From: Clostridia bacterium
GTDB taxonomy: Bacteria; Bacillota; Clostridia; Oscillospirales; Acutalibacteraceae
Assembly (NCBI GenBank): GCA_017428625.1
Contig: JAFRQM010000049.1
Coordinates: 124,001 to 188,000 of the forward strand
Length of the DNA: 64,000 nucleotides
Direction: 5' to 3'
This document shows positions 56,759 to 64,000 of the stretch, one piece after another; within the stretch, counting starts at the first letter, position 1, and every line of letters begins with the position of its first letter. The notes beneath the pieces are model-generated. The model worked only from the letters and a program-made list of their open reading frames with translations. It did no database searches and was not told where the DNA came from. The translations under genes were made by a program, and so were the position numbers.

Positions 56759-58957
56759 ATGAAAAAACTGATTTCAATTATTACATCTTTCACAATAATT
56801 ATTTCGTCATCGGCTGTTTTTGCTTTTGCGCAAAACGGCAATAAACGCTTTGAACTCAATTCATACGCAATTGTTTATGACAGGGTCGGTTTTTCTTATC
56901 ATTATGAAGATACAGACGGCAATACGGTTGAATTGTTTGACAAAACAGGTTTTTCAAAAAGCGGGTCAAGAAAAAGCGGTTCACTGCCTTCGGAATATGA
57001 CAGCCGTGACTCGGGCTGTGTAACCCCTGTAAAAAATCAAGGCAGTCTCGGCACCTGCTGGGCTGTTTCTGCCGCGAGTGTGCTTGAATCAAATGCCGTA
57101 AAACGGGGATTAATTCCGCTTGATGAAGCCCGTTTCTCCTATGCTCATTTAATATGGACCGCTTATGATGATTCCGACATTCCCGGCGATGTTAATTCGG
57201 GCGAATACATAAAGCCTTACGGCGGATACACACCTTATTCAAACGGCGGTTATGATATTTATGTGGCGAGCAGTCTCGTCAAGGGCTGCGGAATAGTAAA
57301 TGACGCCGATTTTCCTTTTGATTATAACAACCCCGTTGACGTTGAGTTATATGACAGCGCGGATTATTACAAAAACAACGGTCTTGTCATTGATGGGTTC
57401 TGTTATTTACCGTTTGACAATAACGCGATTAAGGAGTGGATTATCGAAAACGGAACCGCTCAGGTAAGTTATTATTCCGAAACGGGTAATTATAATGAAA
57501 CCGAAGAAGAAAACGGCACTGTTTACGCCTATTACAGCGGTAAAGATAATTTGTCAAATCACACCGTCAGCATAGCGGGCTGGGATGATTCATTTTCAAA
57601 AGATTACTTCAAGGGCGACCCTGCCGGAGACGGAGCCTGGCTGGTTAAAGGAACATGGGGTGAGGATGATTCAGATAACGGTTATTACTGGATTTCTTAT
57701 TATGAACCCTCTTTTGAGGATTTCTGCGGGTTCACCGTTAAAAAAACAGACTACGATTTTATTTACACATATAACGCCGCGCCTTATAACAAACTTTATT
57801 TTAATGAGAACAACCCGGCTCAGATAAAATTCGCAAATATTTATAAAATGAAATCGAACGAAAATCTTTCGGGAATCGGTTTCTTTGCCGAAAACAGCGG
57901 CGCAGACACAGATGTCAGAATATATGAACTGAGTGAAAGTTTTTCATCACCTGAAAGCGGGAATCTTATATTTAACGCGAACAAAAGAATTGAAAACAGA
58001 GGTTATCATAATATCGGAGCAACACAAACAATAAGACTTGAAAAAGATAAGACTTATTCTGTTGTTGTTACATTGAATGTCGCAGAAGGCAGCGCGTATA
58101 TGCCTGCTGAGTCAAAAACTCAATACGGCAATTCTCAGAAAATATTCGAAAGAGACAACATTGAATACACATCGGCAGAAGGTCAGAGCTTTTTTTACGC
58201 CGAAAACAATCAGTGGGTAGACATGAATCAATACGGCGGAAATGTTTTTGTAAATATTTACACCGCTTGTACTCACGAAAACGCTGTTGTTGAAAACGTC
58301 TCGGAATCAACCTGCGAAACCGACGGATATACGGGTGATTGGCATTGCCCGCAATGCGGCAAAGCGGAAACGGGCACTGTTATTCCTGCTGCGCATAGAC
58401 CTTCGGAACCTGTTTTTGAAAACAGCGTTGATTCAACCTGCTCAATAAAAGGCGGCTGTGACAGAACAGTTTACTGCTCTGTATGCGCAAATGTAATTGA
58501 AACAGAGCATATTGAATTCGGTCTTCTGCCTCACAGCGATAAAAACGGCGACGGAGTTTGCGACAGCTGCAAAAAAGTGTTTGACAAAGATGCAAACAAT
58601 CTCTTTATTGCAAAACACGCTGAAATTACGGTTCCCCAAGGCAGAACGGTTAAATACAACTATAAAGTTTCAATGACTGCTTTTTGTAATAATTTGCCCG
58701 ACGGGTATTTTATTCAGTGGTATCATAACGGCAACCCCGTCGGTGAAAAAGCAGAGAAAAAAGCGGAATATGTTACCGGACAGCTGACTGGGAATGAATA
58801 TAAATATTCAGCGGCAATTGTGGATAAAAACGGCAATCTTGTCAATTCACCGGCGAACAACTCGCTGACTGTAAAAGTTGACAGCGGATTTTTTTCCAGA
58901 CTCATTTCGTTTTTTGCCGTTATTTTCGGCTTGAATACCGTTAATCTTAATAAATAG
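56759..58957 (+). CDS. secreted papain-family (C1) protein with Asn-to-Gly change in the triad
   Basis: The product is 732 residues with a signal peptide (residues 1-24, ending VFAFA). Like the protease at 29967 it has a short propeptide (HYEDTDGNTVELFDK, SGSLPSEYDS) and a C1 domain with Q94 and C100 (NQGSLGTCWAV) and H268 (SNHTVSIAGWDD). The third triad motif reads VKGTWGE instead of KNSWG, so Gly298 replaces Asn. A lectin-like domain follows (about 340-500), then three Cys-x2-Cys segments (CPQCGK, CSVCAN, CDSCKK) like the repeats of clostridial surface proteins. An Ig-like region and a short hydrophobic tail (FFSRLISFFAVIFGL) end it. Surface protein with reduced or altered peptidase activity. 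Confidence 0.88.
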   Translation: MKKLISIITSFTIIISSSAVFAFAQNGNKRFELNSYAIVYDRVGFSYHYEDTDGNTVELFDKTGFSKSGSRKSGSLPSEYDSRDSGCVTPVKNQGSLGTCWAVSAASVLESNAVKRGLIPLDEARFSYAHLIWTAYDDSDIPGDVNSGEYIKPYGGYTPYSNGGYDIYVASSLVKGCGIVNDADFPFDYNNPVDVELYDSADYYKNNGLVIDGFCYLPFDNNAIKEWIIENGTAQVSYYSETGNYNETEEENGTVYAYYSGKDNLSNHTVSIAGWDDSFSKDYFKGDPAGDGAWLVKGTWGEDDSDNGYYWISYYEPSFEDFCGFTVKKTDYDFIYTYNAAPYNKLYFNENNPAQIKFANIYKMKSNENLSGIGFFAENSGADTDVRIYELSESFSSPESGNLIFNANKRIENRGYHNIGATQTIRLEKDKTYSVVVTLNVAEGSAYMPAESKTQYGNSQKIFERDNIEYTSAEGQSFFYAENNQWVDMNQYGGNVFVNIYTACTHENAVVENVSESTCETDGYTGDWHCPQCGKAETGTVIPAAHRPSEPVFENSVDSTCSIKGGCDRTVYCSVCANVIETEHIEFGLLPHSDKNGDGVCDSCKKVFDKDANNLFIAKHAEITVPQGRTVKYNYKVSMTAFCNNLPDGYFIQWYHNGNPVGEKAEKKAEYVTGQLTGNEYKYSAAIVDKNGNLVNSPANNSLTVKVDSGFFSRLISFFAVIFGLNTVNLNK

Positions 58958-59072
58958 TCTAAAAAACCAGGCTTCTGCACTGATTATCGGACACTTGTTA
59001 TGTTTTAATAACCTCTGATAAAAAGATGTGTATAGAAGCATATCTTATTAATTGTGAAAAGAGGATTTAACT

Positions 59073-59225
59073 ATGGCAGAAAGAAGAAAGGGTTATATGG
59101 AACCGGCAGACTATTTTCCAAAGGATTTAAGAAAAAAATACGGTTTAGGAGAATATTTTGATGTGGGTCCGGAAAAAACATTTAAAAAGAAAACAACCGG
59201 AAAAAAGCCCGCAAAGAAAAAGTGA
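59073..59225 (+). CDS. small basic protein, 50 residues, unknown function
   Basis: An ATG at 59073 has GAGG 8 bases upstream and opens a 50-codon frame ending TGA at 59223-59225, followed 12 bases later by a terminator-like hairpin. The product is MAERRKGYMEPADYFPKDLR followed by KKYGLGEYFD and a Lys-rich tail (KKKTTGKKPAKKK). The strong charge suggests nucleic-acid or ribosome binding. The ribosome site, the terminator and plausible codon use make it a likely real gene. I recognise no family. Confidence 0.65.
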   Translation: MAERRKGYMEPADYFPKDLRKKYGLGEYFDVGPEKTFKKKTTGKKPAKKK

Positions 59226-59237
59226 AATAACACGCTT

Positions 59238-59280
59238 AAAAGTGCTCTCTGATTGAGGGTGCTTTTATTATTATTTTTAT
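59238..59280 (+). terminator. terminator after the small basic protein
   Basis: A 12-bp stem with three G-U pairs (59238-59249 / 59255-59266, loop TGATT) followed by a T-rich tail, TTATTATTATTTTTAT. Confidence 0.7.
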
Positions 59281-59288
59281 AATATTTA

Positions 59289-59317
59289 TTGAAAAGCATT
59301 TTTATCAATGTTATACT
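59289..59317 (+). promoter_or_regulatory. promoter of the second GH38 gene
   Basis: TTGAAA (59289-59294), a 17-base spacer and TATACT (59312-59317), 31 bases before the TTG start. Two direct copies of AAAAGCATT (59292-59300, 59322-59330) flank the -10. Confidence 0.7.
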
Positions 59318-59348
59318 ATAAAAAAGCATTGTGAAAGGATGATATTTT

Positions 59349-62300
59349 TTGGCAGAGATAAAAGACCTTGACGCCGTTGCTTCACTTGACGCAATGGACG
59401 CCCATGTAAATGACTGGCGTGACGGAACAAAAGGCAAACAGAGAGGCATTTTCTCTTTTGATGACCTTGTCGGCACAAAACTCAAAATGCTCAAAAAACG
59501 CATTTTCACAGATCTTGAGTCAATTCCAGCCTGGAAAATGAGAGAGTGCATATATAAAGCGCCCGGAGAATATGAATTTTTCTATGATGAGTGGAAAGAA
59601 ATCAATGTCGGCGATAAATGGGGGCAGAACGGCTGGAGCGCGTTTTTCAAAAACTCGTTTGATATGCCTGAGCGTTTTAAAGGTAAAAAGGTTACCCTCA
59701 ACATTTATTTCGGCGGCGACAGCCTGCTTTCAATTAACGGTGAACCCTATCAGGGGCTTGACCCTTTCCGCAACACCGTTCTTCTCACAGACTGCGCAAC
59801 AGGCGAAGAGCATTATGACATTGACATTGAGTCATACTTCGTCTGGCATTCAGACGAGCCGTCAATAAAAACTCTTTCCTGCTCGTTTATCGGCGCGGTT
59901 GATCCCGAAATTGAAGATGTTTACTGGGATTTCAAAGCGGTTTTCAACGCTTTATTTATGCCCGTTCTTGACAAAGGTCTTGCCGAAATAATCAGGGCTG
60001 CGTTAAAAGAGGCGTTTCTGCATGTTGATTTTGACCTTGAAGGCGATGAGTTCAAATCAGAGCTGAAAATTGCCAAACAGATTCTTGTTGAAAAAGTTTA
60101 CAAAAACCCTAATTATTCTTCACAGGGCACACTTGCTTTAATAGGCAACTCGCACCTCGACATAGTGTTTATGTGGGGGTATAAAGAGTATATCCGCAAG
60201 TTAGGCAGAACACACGCAACTATGCTTCGCCTTATGGAGCAATATCCAGACTTCATCTTTTCGCAGAGCACGGTTCCGACATATATTGAAATGGAAAAAC
60301 GCTACCCCAATATGTTCGCTCAGGTCAAAAAGCGTATTGAAGAGGGCAGGTGGGAATATATCGGCGCTATGTGGGTTGAACCCGACTGCAACCTAATTTC
60401 GGGCGAATCATTTACTCGTCAGTTGCTTCACGGCGTTCGCTATGCTGAAAAAACTTTCGGCATAACACCGAAAACCTGCTGGGTTCCCGATGTTTTCGGC
60501 AACAGTTACGCTATGCCCCAGATTCTTAAAAAAGCGGGTGTCGAATACTTCGTCACCCACAAAATGGGTGTCTGGAACGACACAAACCCCTGGCAATACA
60601 GCACTTTCTGGTGGGAAGGCCCCGACGGCTCAAAGGTGTTCTCAATTGTTCCGCCCACTCATTTTATAGGCACGGTTGAAGCCGATTCGCTTAAAATGAA
60701 CTGGCAGAGATACACTGACAAAGCAACCATAGGCGAGTCAATGTATTGCTACGGCTGGGGCGACGGCGGCGGCGGTGTTGACACCGAAATGCTTGAATAC
60801 GCCAAACGCTACAATAAATTTCCCGGTCTGCCTGAAACAAAAATCAGCAAAATAGAAGATTCTCTTTGCAGAATGAAGGCGAAAGCGACTGATACAAACA
60901 TTCCCACCTGGAAAGACGAGCTTTATCTTGAAGAACACAGAGGTGTTCACACAACAAAAGCCCTTCTTAAAAAGTATAACCGCCGCTGTGAGAATCTTTA
61001 CAGGCAGGCGGAAATGTTCGCATCAATAGCTGTTAAATACGGTTATAAATATCCTCTTGAAAAACTCAACGAGGGCTGGCAGGAACTTCTTACAACTCAG
61101 TTCCACGACGGTCTTCCGGGCTCGCATATTACCGATGTATTCAAAGACTGGTGCAACAGATATGAGAGAATTATATTAATCGGCGAACAGGTAAGAACCG
61201 AAGCGCTCAACGCAATCGCAGGCAGTATTGACGGCAGTGAAAAATACGGCAAGCCGTTCGCTCTTTTCAATTCGCTCGGTGTTGCCGCCACTTCAAAGGT
61301 TGAACTTCCTTATGAGGATGTTGAGATTTTCAGCCCATGCGGCAAAAAGATTCCCGTTCAGGCATACACAAAACTCGACGGCACAAAAGTTCTGACTTTT
61401 GTTGCAAAAGATGTTCCCGCCGTGGGCTTTAAAGTTTATTACAGCAAACCTGCCGGTGCTCCTGCGGCTGAGAAAATCAGCATTGCAGATGTTGAAAATG
61501 ACAATTTCTCGCTTGTGTTTGATGACAGAGCGGAACTCGTTTCAATATTTGACAAGAAAAACAACCGCGAAGTTCTTTCCGGCAGCGGTAATGTTTTCCG
61601 TATTTTTGAGGACCTTCCCGGCAAATATGATGCCTGGGATATTGTCGCTACCTACGTTGACCGTGAATTCGCAACACAGGGCGGTAAGGTTGAAAGCGTG
61701 ATAAAAGGCGATGTTTTCACCTGCGTTACAATTTCAAAGCAGATTATACACTCAACCGTAAAACAGAACATTATTATCTATAATGACCTTGACCGCATTG
61801 ACTTTGACACATTTATCAGCTGGCATGAAAAGCAGAAACTTCTCAAAGTCGGTTTTGACATTGATATCAAAGCACAGAAATTCACGCGTGATATTGCTTA
61901 TGCCACGATTGAAAGTTCAAACTACCGTCATAACCCTTATGACAAGGCTAAATTTGAAGTAGGCGCCCATAATTTTATCGATATGAGTGAAGACGGTTAC
62001 GGTCTTACAATACTCAATGACTGCAAATACGGTTTTGAGGTTGATAAACAGAGGATGATAATAACCCTTCTCAAAGCGCCGATGAATCCCGACCCGCAGT
62101 CAGACAGGGGAGACCATTATTTTACATATTCCCTCTATCCGCATAAAAACAACTGGAAAGAGGCCGACACAATAACAAGAGGTCTTGAACTGAACAACCC
62201 GTTTGTTCCGGTCGGTATTTCAGCACAATCGGCAGGCGAAGTCAAAAAATCGTTTATTTCTGTTTCGGCAAACAATGTTCTTCTTGAAGCGCTTAAAAAG

Positions 62301-62513
62301 TGTGAGGATGAAGAGGCTTATATTCTCCGCTTTGTTGAAAAAACAGGCAGAAGAACAAAAACTCAGGTTAGTTTCTTTGCTCAGATAGATAATATGACCG
62401 AATGCAACCTTCTTGAAAGAGAAGATACTGCGTTTGAAACATTTGACGGGAACAACATAGAATTTGAAATTGACCCGTTTGAAATCAAAACTTTCAAAAT
62501 CTTTCTGAAATAA
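59349..62513 (+). CDS. GH38 alpha-mannosidase, second and divergent copy
   Basis: The product is 1054 residues starting at TTG 59349 (AAAGGATG about 8 bases upstream). It has no signal peptide. The zinc motif is SHLDIVFMWGYKE (H269, D271) in place of the usual HxHxDxAWLW, and the nucleophile is D381 in CWVPDVFGNSYAMPQ. TTQFHDGLPGSH gives the later zinc His. The length and domain layout match the GH38 at 45725, but the active-site surroundings differ, so linkage or substrate preference may differ too. An esterase gene follows 10 bases later and shares its transcript. Confidence 0.9.
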   Translation: MAEIKDLDAVASLDAMDAHVNDWRDGTKGKQRGIFSFDDLVGTKLKMLKKRIFTDLESIPAWKMRECIYKAPGEYEFFYDEWKEINVGDKWGQNGWSAFFKNSFDMPERFKGKKVTLNIYFGGDSLLSINGEPYQGLDPFRNTVLLTDCATGEEHYDIDIESYFVWHSDEPSIKTLSCSFIGAVDPEIEDVYWDFKAVFNALFMPVLDKGLAEIIRAALKEAFLHVDFDLEGDEFKSELKIAKQILVEKVYKNPNYSSQGTLALIGNSHLDIVFMWGYKEYIRKLGRTHATMLRLMEQYPDFIFSQSTVPTYIEMEKRYPNMFAQVKKRIEEGRWEYIGAMWVEPDCNLISGESFTRQLLHGVRYAEKTFGITPKTCWVPDVFGNSYAMPQILKKAGVEYFVTHKMGVWNDTNPWQYSTFWWEGPDGSKVFSIVPPTHFIGTVEADSLKMNWQRYTDKATIGESMYCYGWGDGGGGVDTEMLEYAKRYNKFPGLPETKISKIEDSLCRMKAKATDTNIPTWKDELYLEEHRGVHTTKALLKKYNRRCENLYRQAEMFASIAVKYGYKYPLEKLNEGWQELLTTQFHDGLPGSHITDVFKDWCNRYERIILIGEQVRTEALNAIAGSIDGSEKYGKPFALFNSLGVAATSKVELPYEDVEIFSPCGKKIPVQAYTKLDGTKVLTFVAKDVPAVGFKVYYSKPAGAPAAEKISIADVENDNFSLVFDDRAELVSIFDKKNNREVLSGSGNVFRIFEDLPGKYDAWDIVATYVDREFATQGGKVESVIKGDVFTCVTISKQIIHSTVKQNIIIYNDLDRIDFDTFISWHEKQKLLKVGFDIDIKAQKFTRDIAYATIESSNYRHNPYDKAKFEVGAHNFIDMSEDGYGLTILNDCKYGFEVDKQRMIITLLKAPMNPDPQSDRGDHYFTYSLYPHKNNWKEADTITRGLELNNPFVPVGISAQSAGEVKKSFISVSANNVLLEALKKCEDEEAYILRFVEKTGRRTKTQVSFFAQIDNMTECNLLEREDTAFETFDGNNIEFEIDPFEIKTFKIFLK

Positions 62514-62523
62514 GGCGAAAAAA

Positions 62524-63261
62524 ATGAAAACGGAAAAATTGAACCTTACAAATGAAGGCGTCACTCTTACCGCATATATTCTTGACAGTTCGCCGGAAAT
62601 GCCTAACTGGAATTACCGGCCCGCCATGCTTGTTATTCCCGGCGGCGGATATAATTTCTGCTCCGACAGAGAGGCTGAACCCGTCGCTATGGCTTTTGCA
62701 GCAAAAGGTTATAACACTTTTGTTCTGCGTTATTCAATCGGCAAAGGCAGAGCGGCATTCCCGAACCCTCTCAACGACGCCGAAGAAGCGCTTGAAACTA
62801 TAAGGGGCAATTCGGAAAAGTGGCGCATTGATACAAATAAAGTGGCGGCAATCGGCTTTTCGGCAGGCGGTCATCTTTGCGCTGCTCTCAGCTCGATGGG
62901 CAGAGTAAGACCCGACGCGTCTGTTCTTTGCTACCCCTGCATTCTTTCGTCAATCGGCGATGTTCTTGCAGAACCCGTTCCGTCGGTTGATGAATATGTT
63001 GATGACAAAACACCGCCGACATTTATTGTTTCAAGCCGGGAAGACGGTTGTGTTCCGATTGAAAATTCTCTTCGCTATGCCGACGCTCTTGAAAAAGCAG
63101 GCGTTGATTTTGAAATGCACATTTTCTCAAAAGGTTATCACGGCTTTTCGCTTGCGAACGAAGTTGTTTTTTCAAAAGAGGAAGACGCGCAATATAATGC
63201 ACATATAAACGGCTGGGTTGATTTGTGCGTGACCTGGCTTAAAAAAACTTTCAATTATTGA
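62524..63261 (+). CDS. alpha/beta hydrolase, carbohydrate-esterase-like
   Basis: The product is 245 residues without a signal peptide. Oxyanion-hole motif PGGGYNFCSDREAEP, nucleophile S113 in GFSAGGHLCAAL, D174 in SSREDGCVP and H206 in KGYHGFSLA complete the triad. The pattern matches the acetyl-xylan-esterase/BD-FAE-like group that removes acetyl or feruloyl groups from sugars. With a GH38 on the same transcript, deacetylation of imported mannosides is a reasonable inference. A bidirectional terminator follows. Confidence 0.88.
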   Translation: MKTEKLNLTNEGVTLTAYILDSSPEMPNWNYRPAMLVIPGGGYNFCSDREAEPVAMAFAAKGYNTFVLRYSIGKGRAAFPNPLNDAEEALETIRGNSEKWRIDTNKVAAIGFSAGGHLCAALSSMGRVRPDASVLCYPCILSSIGDVLAEPVPSVDEYVDDKTPPTFIVSSREDGCVPIENSLRYADALEKAGVDFEMHIFSKGYHGFSLANEVVFSKEEDAQYNAHINGWVDLCVTWLKKTFNY

Positions 63262-63265
63262 TTAA

Positions 63266-63294
63266 AAAATCCCGACACGATTGTCGGGATTTTT
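63266..63294. terminator. bidirectional terminator
   Basis: ATCCCGACA (63269-63277)/TGTCGGGAT (63282-63290) with flanking A- and T-runs on both sides. It serves the convergent genes ending at 63261 and 63299. Confidence 0.9.
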
Positions 63295-63298
63295 GCGA

Positions 63299-63955
63299 TT
63301 ATTTTATTTTTTCAAGAATGTCGGGCAGTTGTTTTATATTGTCAAGAATATAATCGGGGTTTGCCTTTTCTATGAGTTCCAATGCAGAGAAAGAAGTCGT
63401 TATTCCCACACTTAAAGCGCCTGCCGCTTTTGCGGCTTTAATACCGTTGATTGAATCCTCAACAACAACGCATTGTTCGGGTGCAATACCTATAAGTTCA
63501 GCGCCTTTGAGAAAAATGTCGGGGAAAGGCTTTTGCCGTGTGACATCGCTTCCGGTTACAAGAGCGTCAAAAAACGAAGGTGTAACGCCTATTGCGCTGA
63601 GATTATGTTCAACTTTTATTAAATCCGCGGCGGAACAGACAGCCGCTCTATATTTTGATTTAACATAACTGATTACTTCAAAAACACCATCATAAACTGC
63701 GTCGGTATGCTGTCTGAGAATATCGGCGTAAATTGCGTAAACCACAGTTTTCATTTCGGGTTTAAAATCAACACCGTATTTTTCAGCGGGTCCGCCCAGA
63801 TATTTTGTTTCTCCCGCGCCGATATAAGGTGTAAAATCATCCGGCTGCGCGTTTACTCCGAATTGTTTAAGCCCCTGAATTGCCGCTTCAAGAATAAAAG
63901 GCTCGGAGTCAATCAGAACTCCGTCCATATCAAAAAGAACACCCTGGATTTTCAT
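63299..63955 (-). CDS. HAD-family phosphatase / beta-phosphoglucomutase-like
   Basis: The product is 218 residues. HAD motif I is FDMDGVLIDSEP (nucleophile D9, acid/base D11), the cap runs from about residue 16 to 85, and motif III/IV appears as KPFPDIFLKGAE and VVEDSINGIKAAKAAG. This is subfamily IA, which includes beta-phosphoglucomutase and sugar-phosphate phosphatases; the substrate cannot be set by eye. AAAGGTTGAT precedes the start, and a TATAAT lies on the minus strand about 24 bases above the ATG, but its -35 is not clear this close to the window edge. Confidence 0.9.
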   Translation of the reverse strand: MKIQGVLFDMDGVLIDSEPFILEAAIQGLKQFGVNAQPDDFTPYIGAGETKYLGGPAEKYGVDFKPEMKTVVYAIYADILRQHTDAVYDGVFEVISYVKSKYRAAVCSAADLIKVEHNLSAIGVTPSFFDALVTGSDVTRQKPFPDIFLKGAELIGIAPEQCVVVEDSINGIKAAKAAGALSVGITTSFSALELIEKANPDYILDNIKQLPDILEKIK

Positions 63956-64000
63956 ATTATCAACCTTTATATTTTTTTATTATTATAACACTTGATTAGG

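Noticed and set aside
1..64000. tRNA, rRNA, CRISPR array, insertion sequence or prophage
   Set aside because: None was recognised by eye: no CCA-ended cloverleaf, no regular spacer repeats, no transposase or integrase. A tRNA or IS search would settle this.

Overview
The window is chromosomal DNA from a Gram-positive, low-to-mid-GC anaerobe of the Clostridia, probably an Oscillospirales/Ruminococcaceae-type gut bacterium. The clues are two gene strings with clostridial/Bacillus order (recJ-rel-dtd-MBL hydrolase-hemZ and flippase-mazG-hup-S4-divIC-S1), near-universal GGAGG-type ribosome sites, frequent GTG/TTG starts, a long-form Hpf, oxygen-independent enzymes and several glycoside hydrolases. 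No rRNA, tRNA, CRISPR array or complete mobile element was seen, and the density is that of an ordinary chromosome.

Layout. 1-3.4 kb: a truncated flavoprotein, a secreted metallophosphoesterase and a membrane XRE regulator on the minus strand, facing a hemolysin-III gene across a symmetric divergent promoter. 3.4-14.2 kb: a GH95-like glycosidase, valS, folC, a DapA-fold aldolase, an SDR fused to a decayed zinc-finger-like domain, and a GH13 alpha-glucosidase. 14.2-27.8 kb: the housekeeping block (recJ, rel, dtd, MBL, hemZ, uridine-kinase-like, flippase, mazG, hup, rqcP, divIC, S1 protein, fumarase alpha subunit, hpf). 27.9-36.2 kb: rRNA methyltransferase, lipid kinase, a large secreted papain-like protease, hydrolase, flavoprotein and phosphoesterase. 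36.2-43.7 kb: minus-strand genes, namely a lone ICE-type replication protein, a GlpA-like/flavoprotein/DUF1667/zinc-ribbon electron-transfer operon, and a sugar operon with a dehydrogenase and two xylose-isomerase-fold enzymes. 43.9-50 kb: a divergent sugar operon (Gfo/Idh/MocA, nagB, GH38, glycerate kinase). 50-53.3 kb: an AAA+ ATPase with an unrecognised N-terminal region and a second exported phosphoesterase. 53.3-56.7 kb: a cysteine regulon (Rrf2 regulator, leader peptide with attenuator, O-acetylhomoserine sulfhydrylase, cysK). 56.7-64 kb: a second papain-like protease, a small basic protein, a second GH38, an esterase and a HAD phosphatase.

The most interesting signals are as follows. 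(i) The cysteine operon appears to be controlled twice: by an Fe-S-type Rrf2 regulator at initiation, and by a 37-residue, five-cysteine leader peptide overlapping a terminator/antiterminator. (ii) A short-chain dehydrogenase carries a C-terminal treble-clef-like domain that has lost metal ligands. (iii) A CbxX/CfxQ AAA+ protein has a 360-residue N-terminal part I do not recognise. (iv) One of two paralogous surface proteases has Gly in place of the catalytic Asn. (v) A fumarase alpha subunit has no beta subunit beside it. (vi) The sporulation genes yabP/yabQ are missing from the otherwise conserved hup-yabO-divIC string. All functional calls rest on motifs read by eye; no database search was possible.
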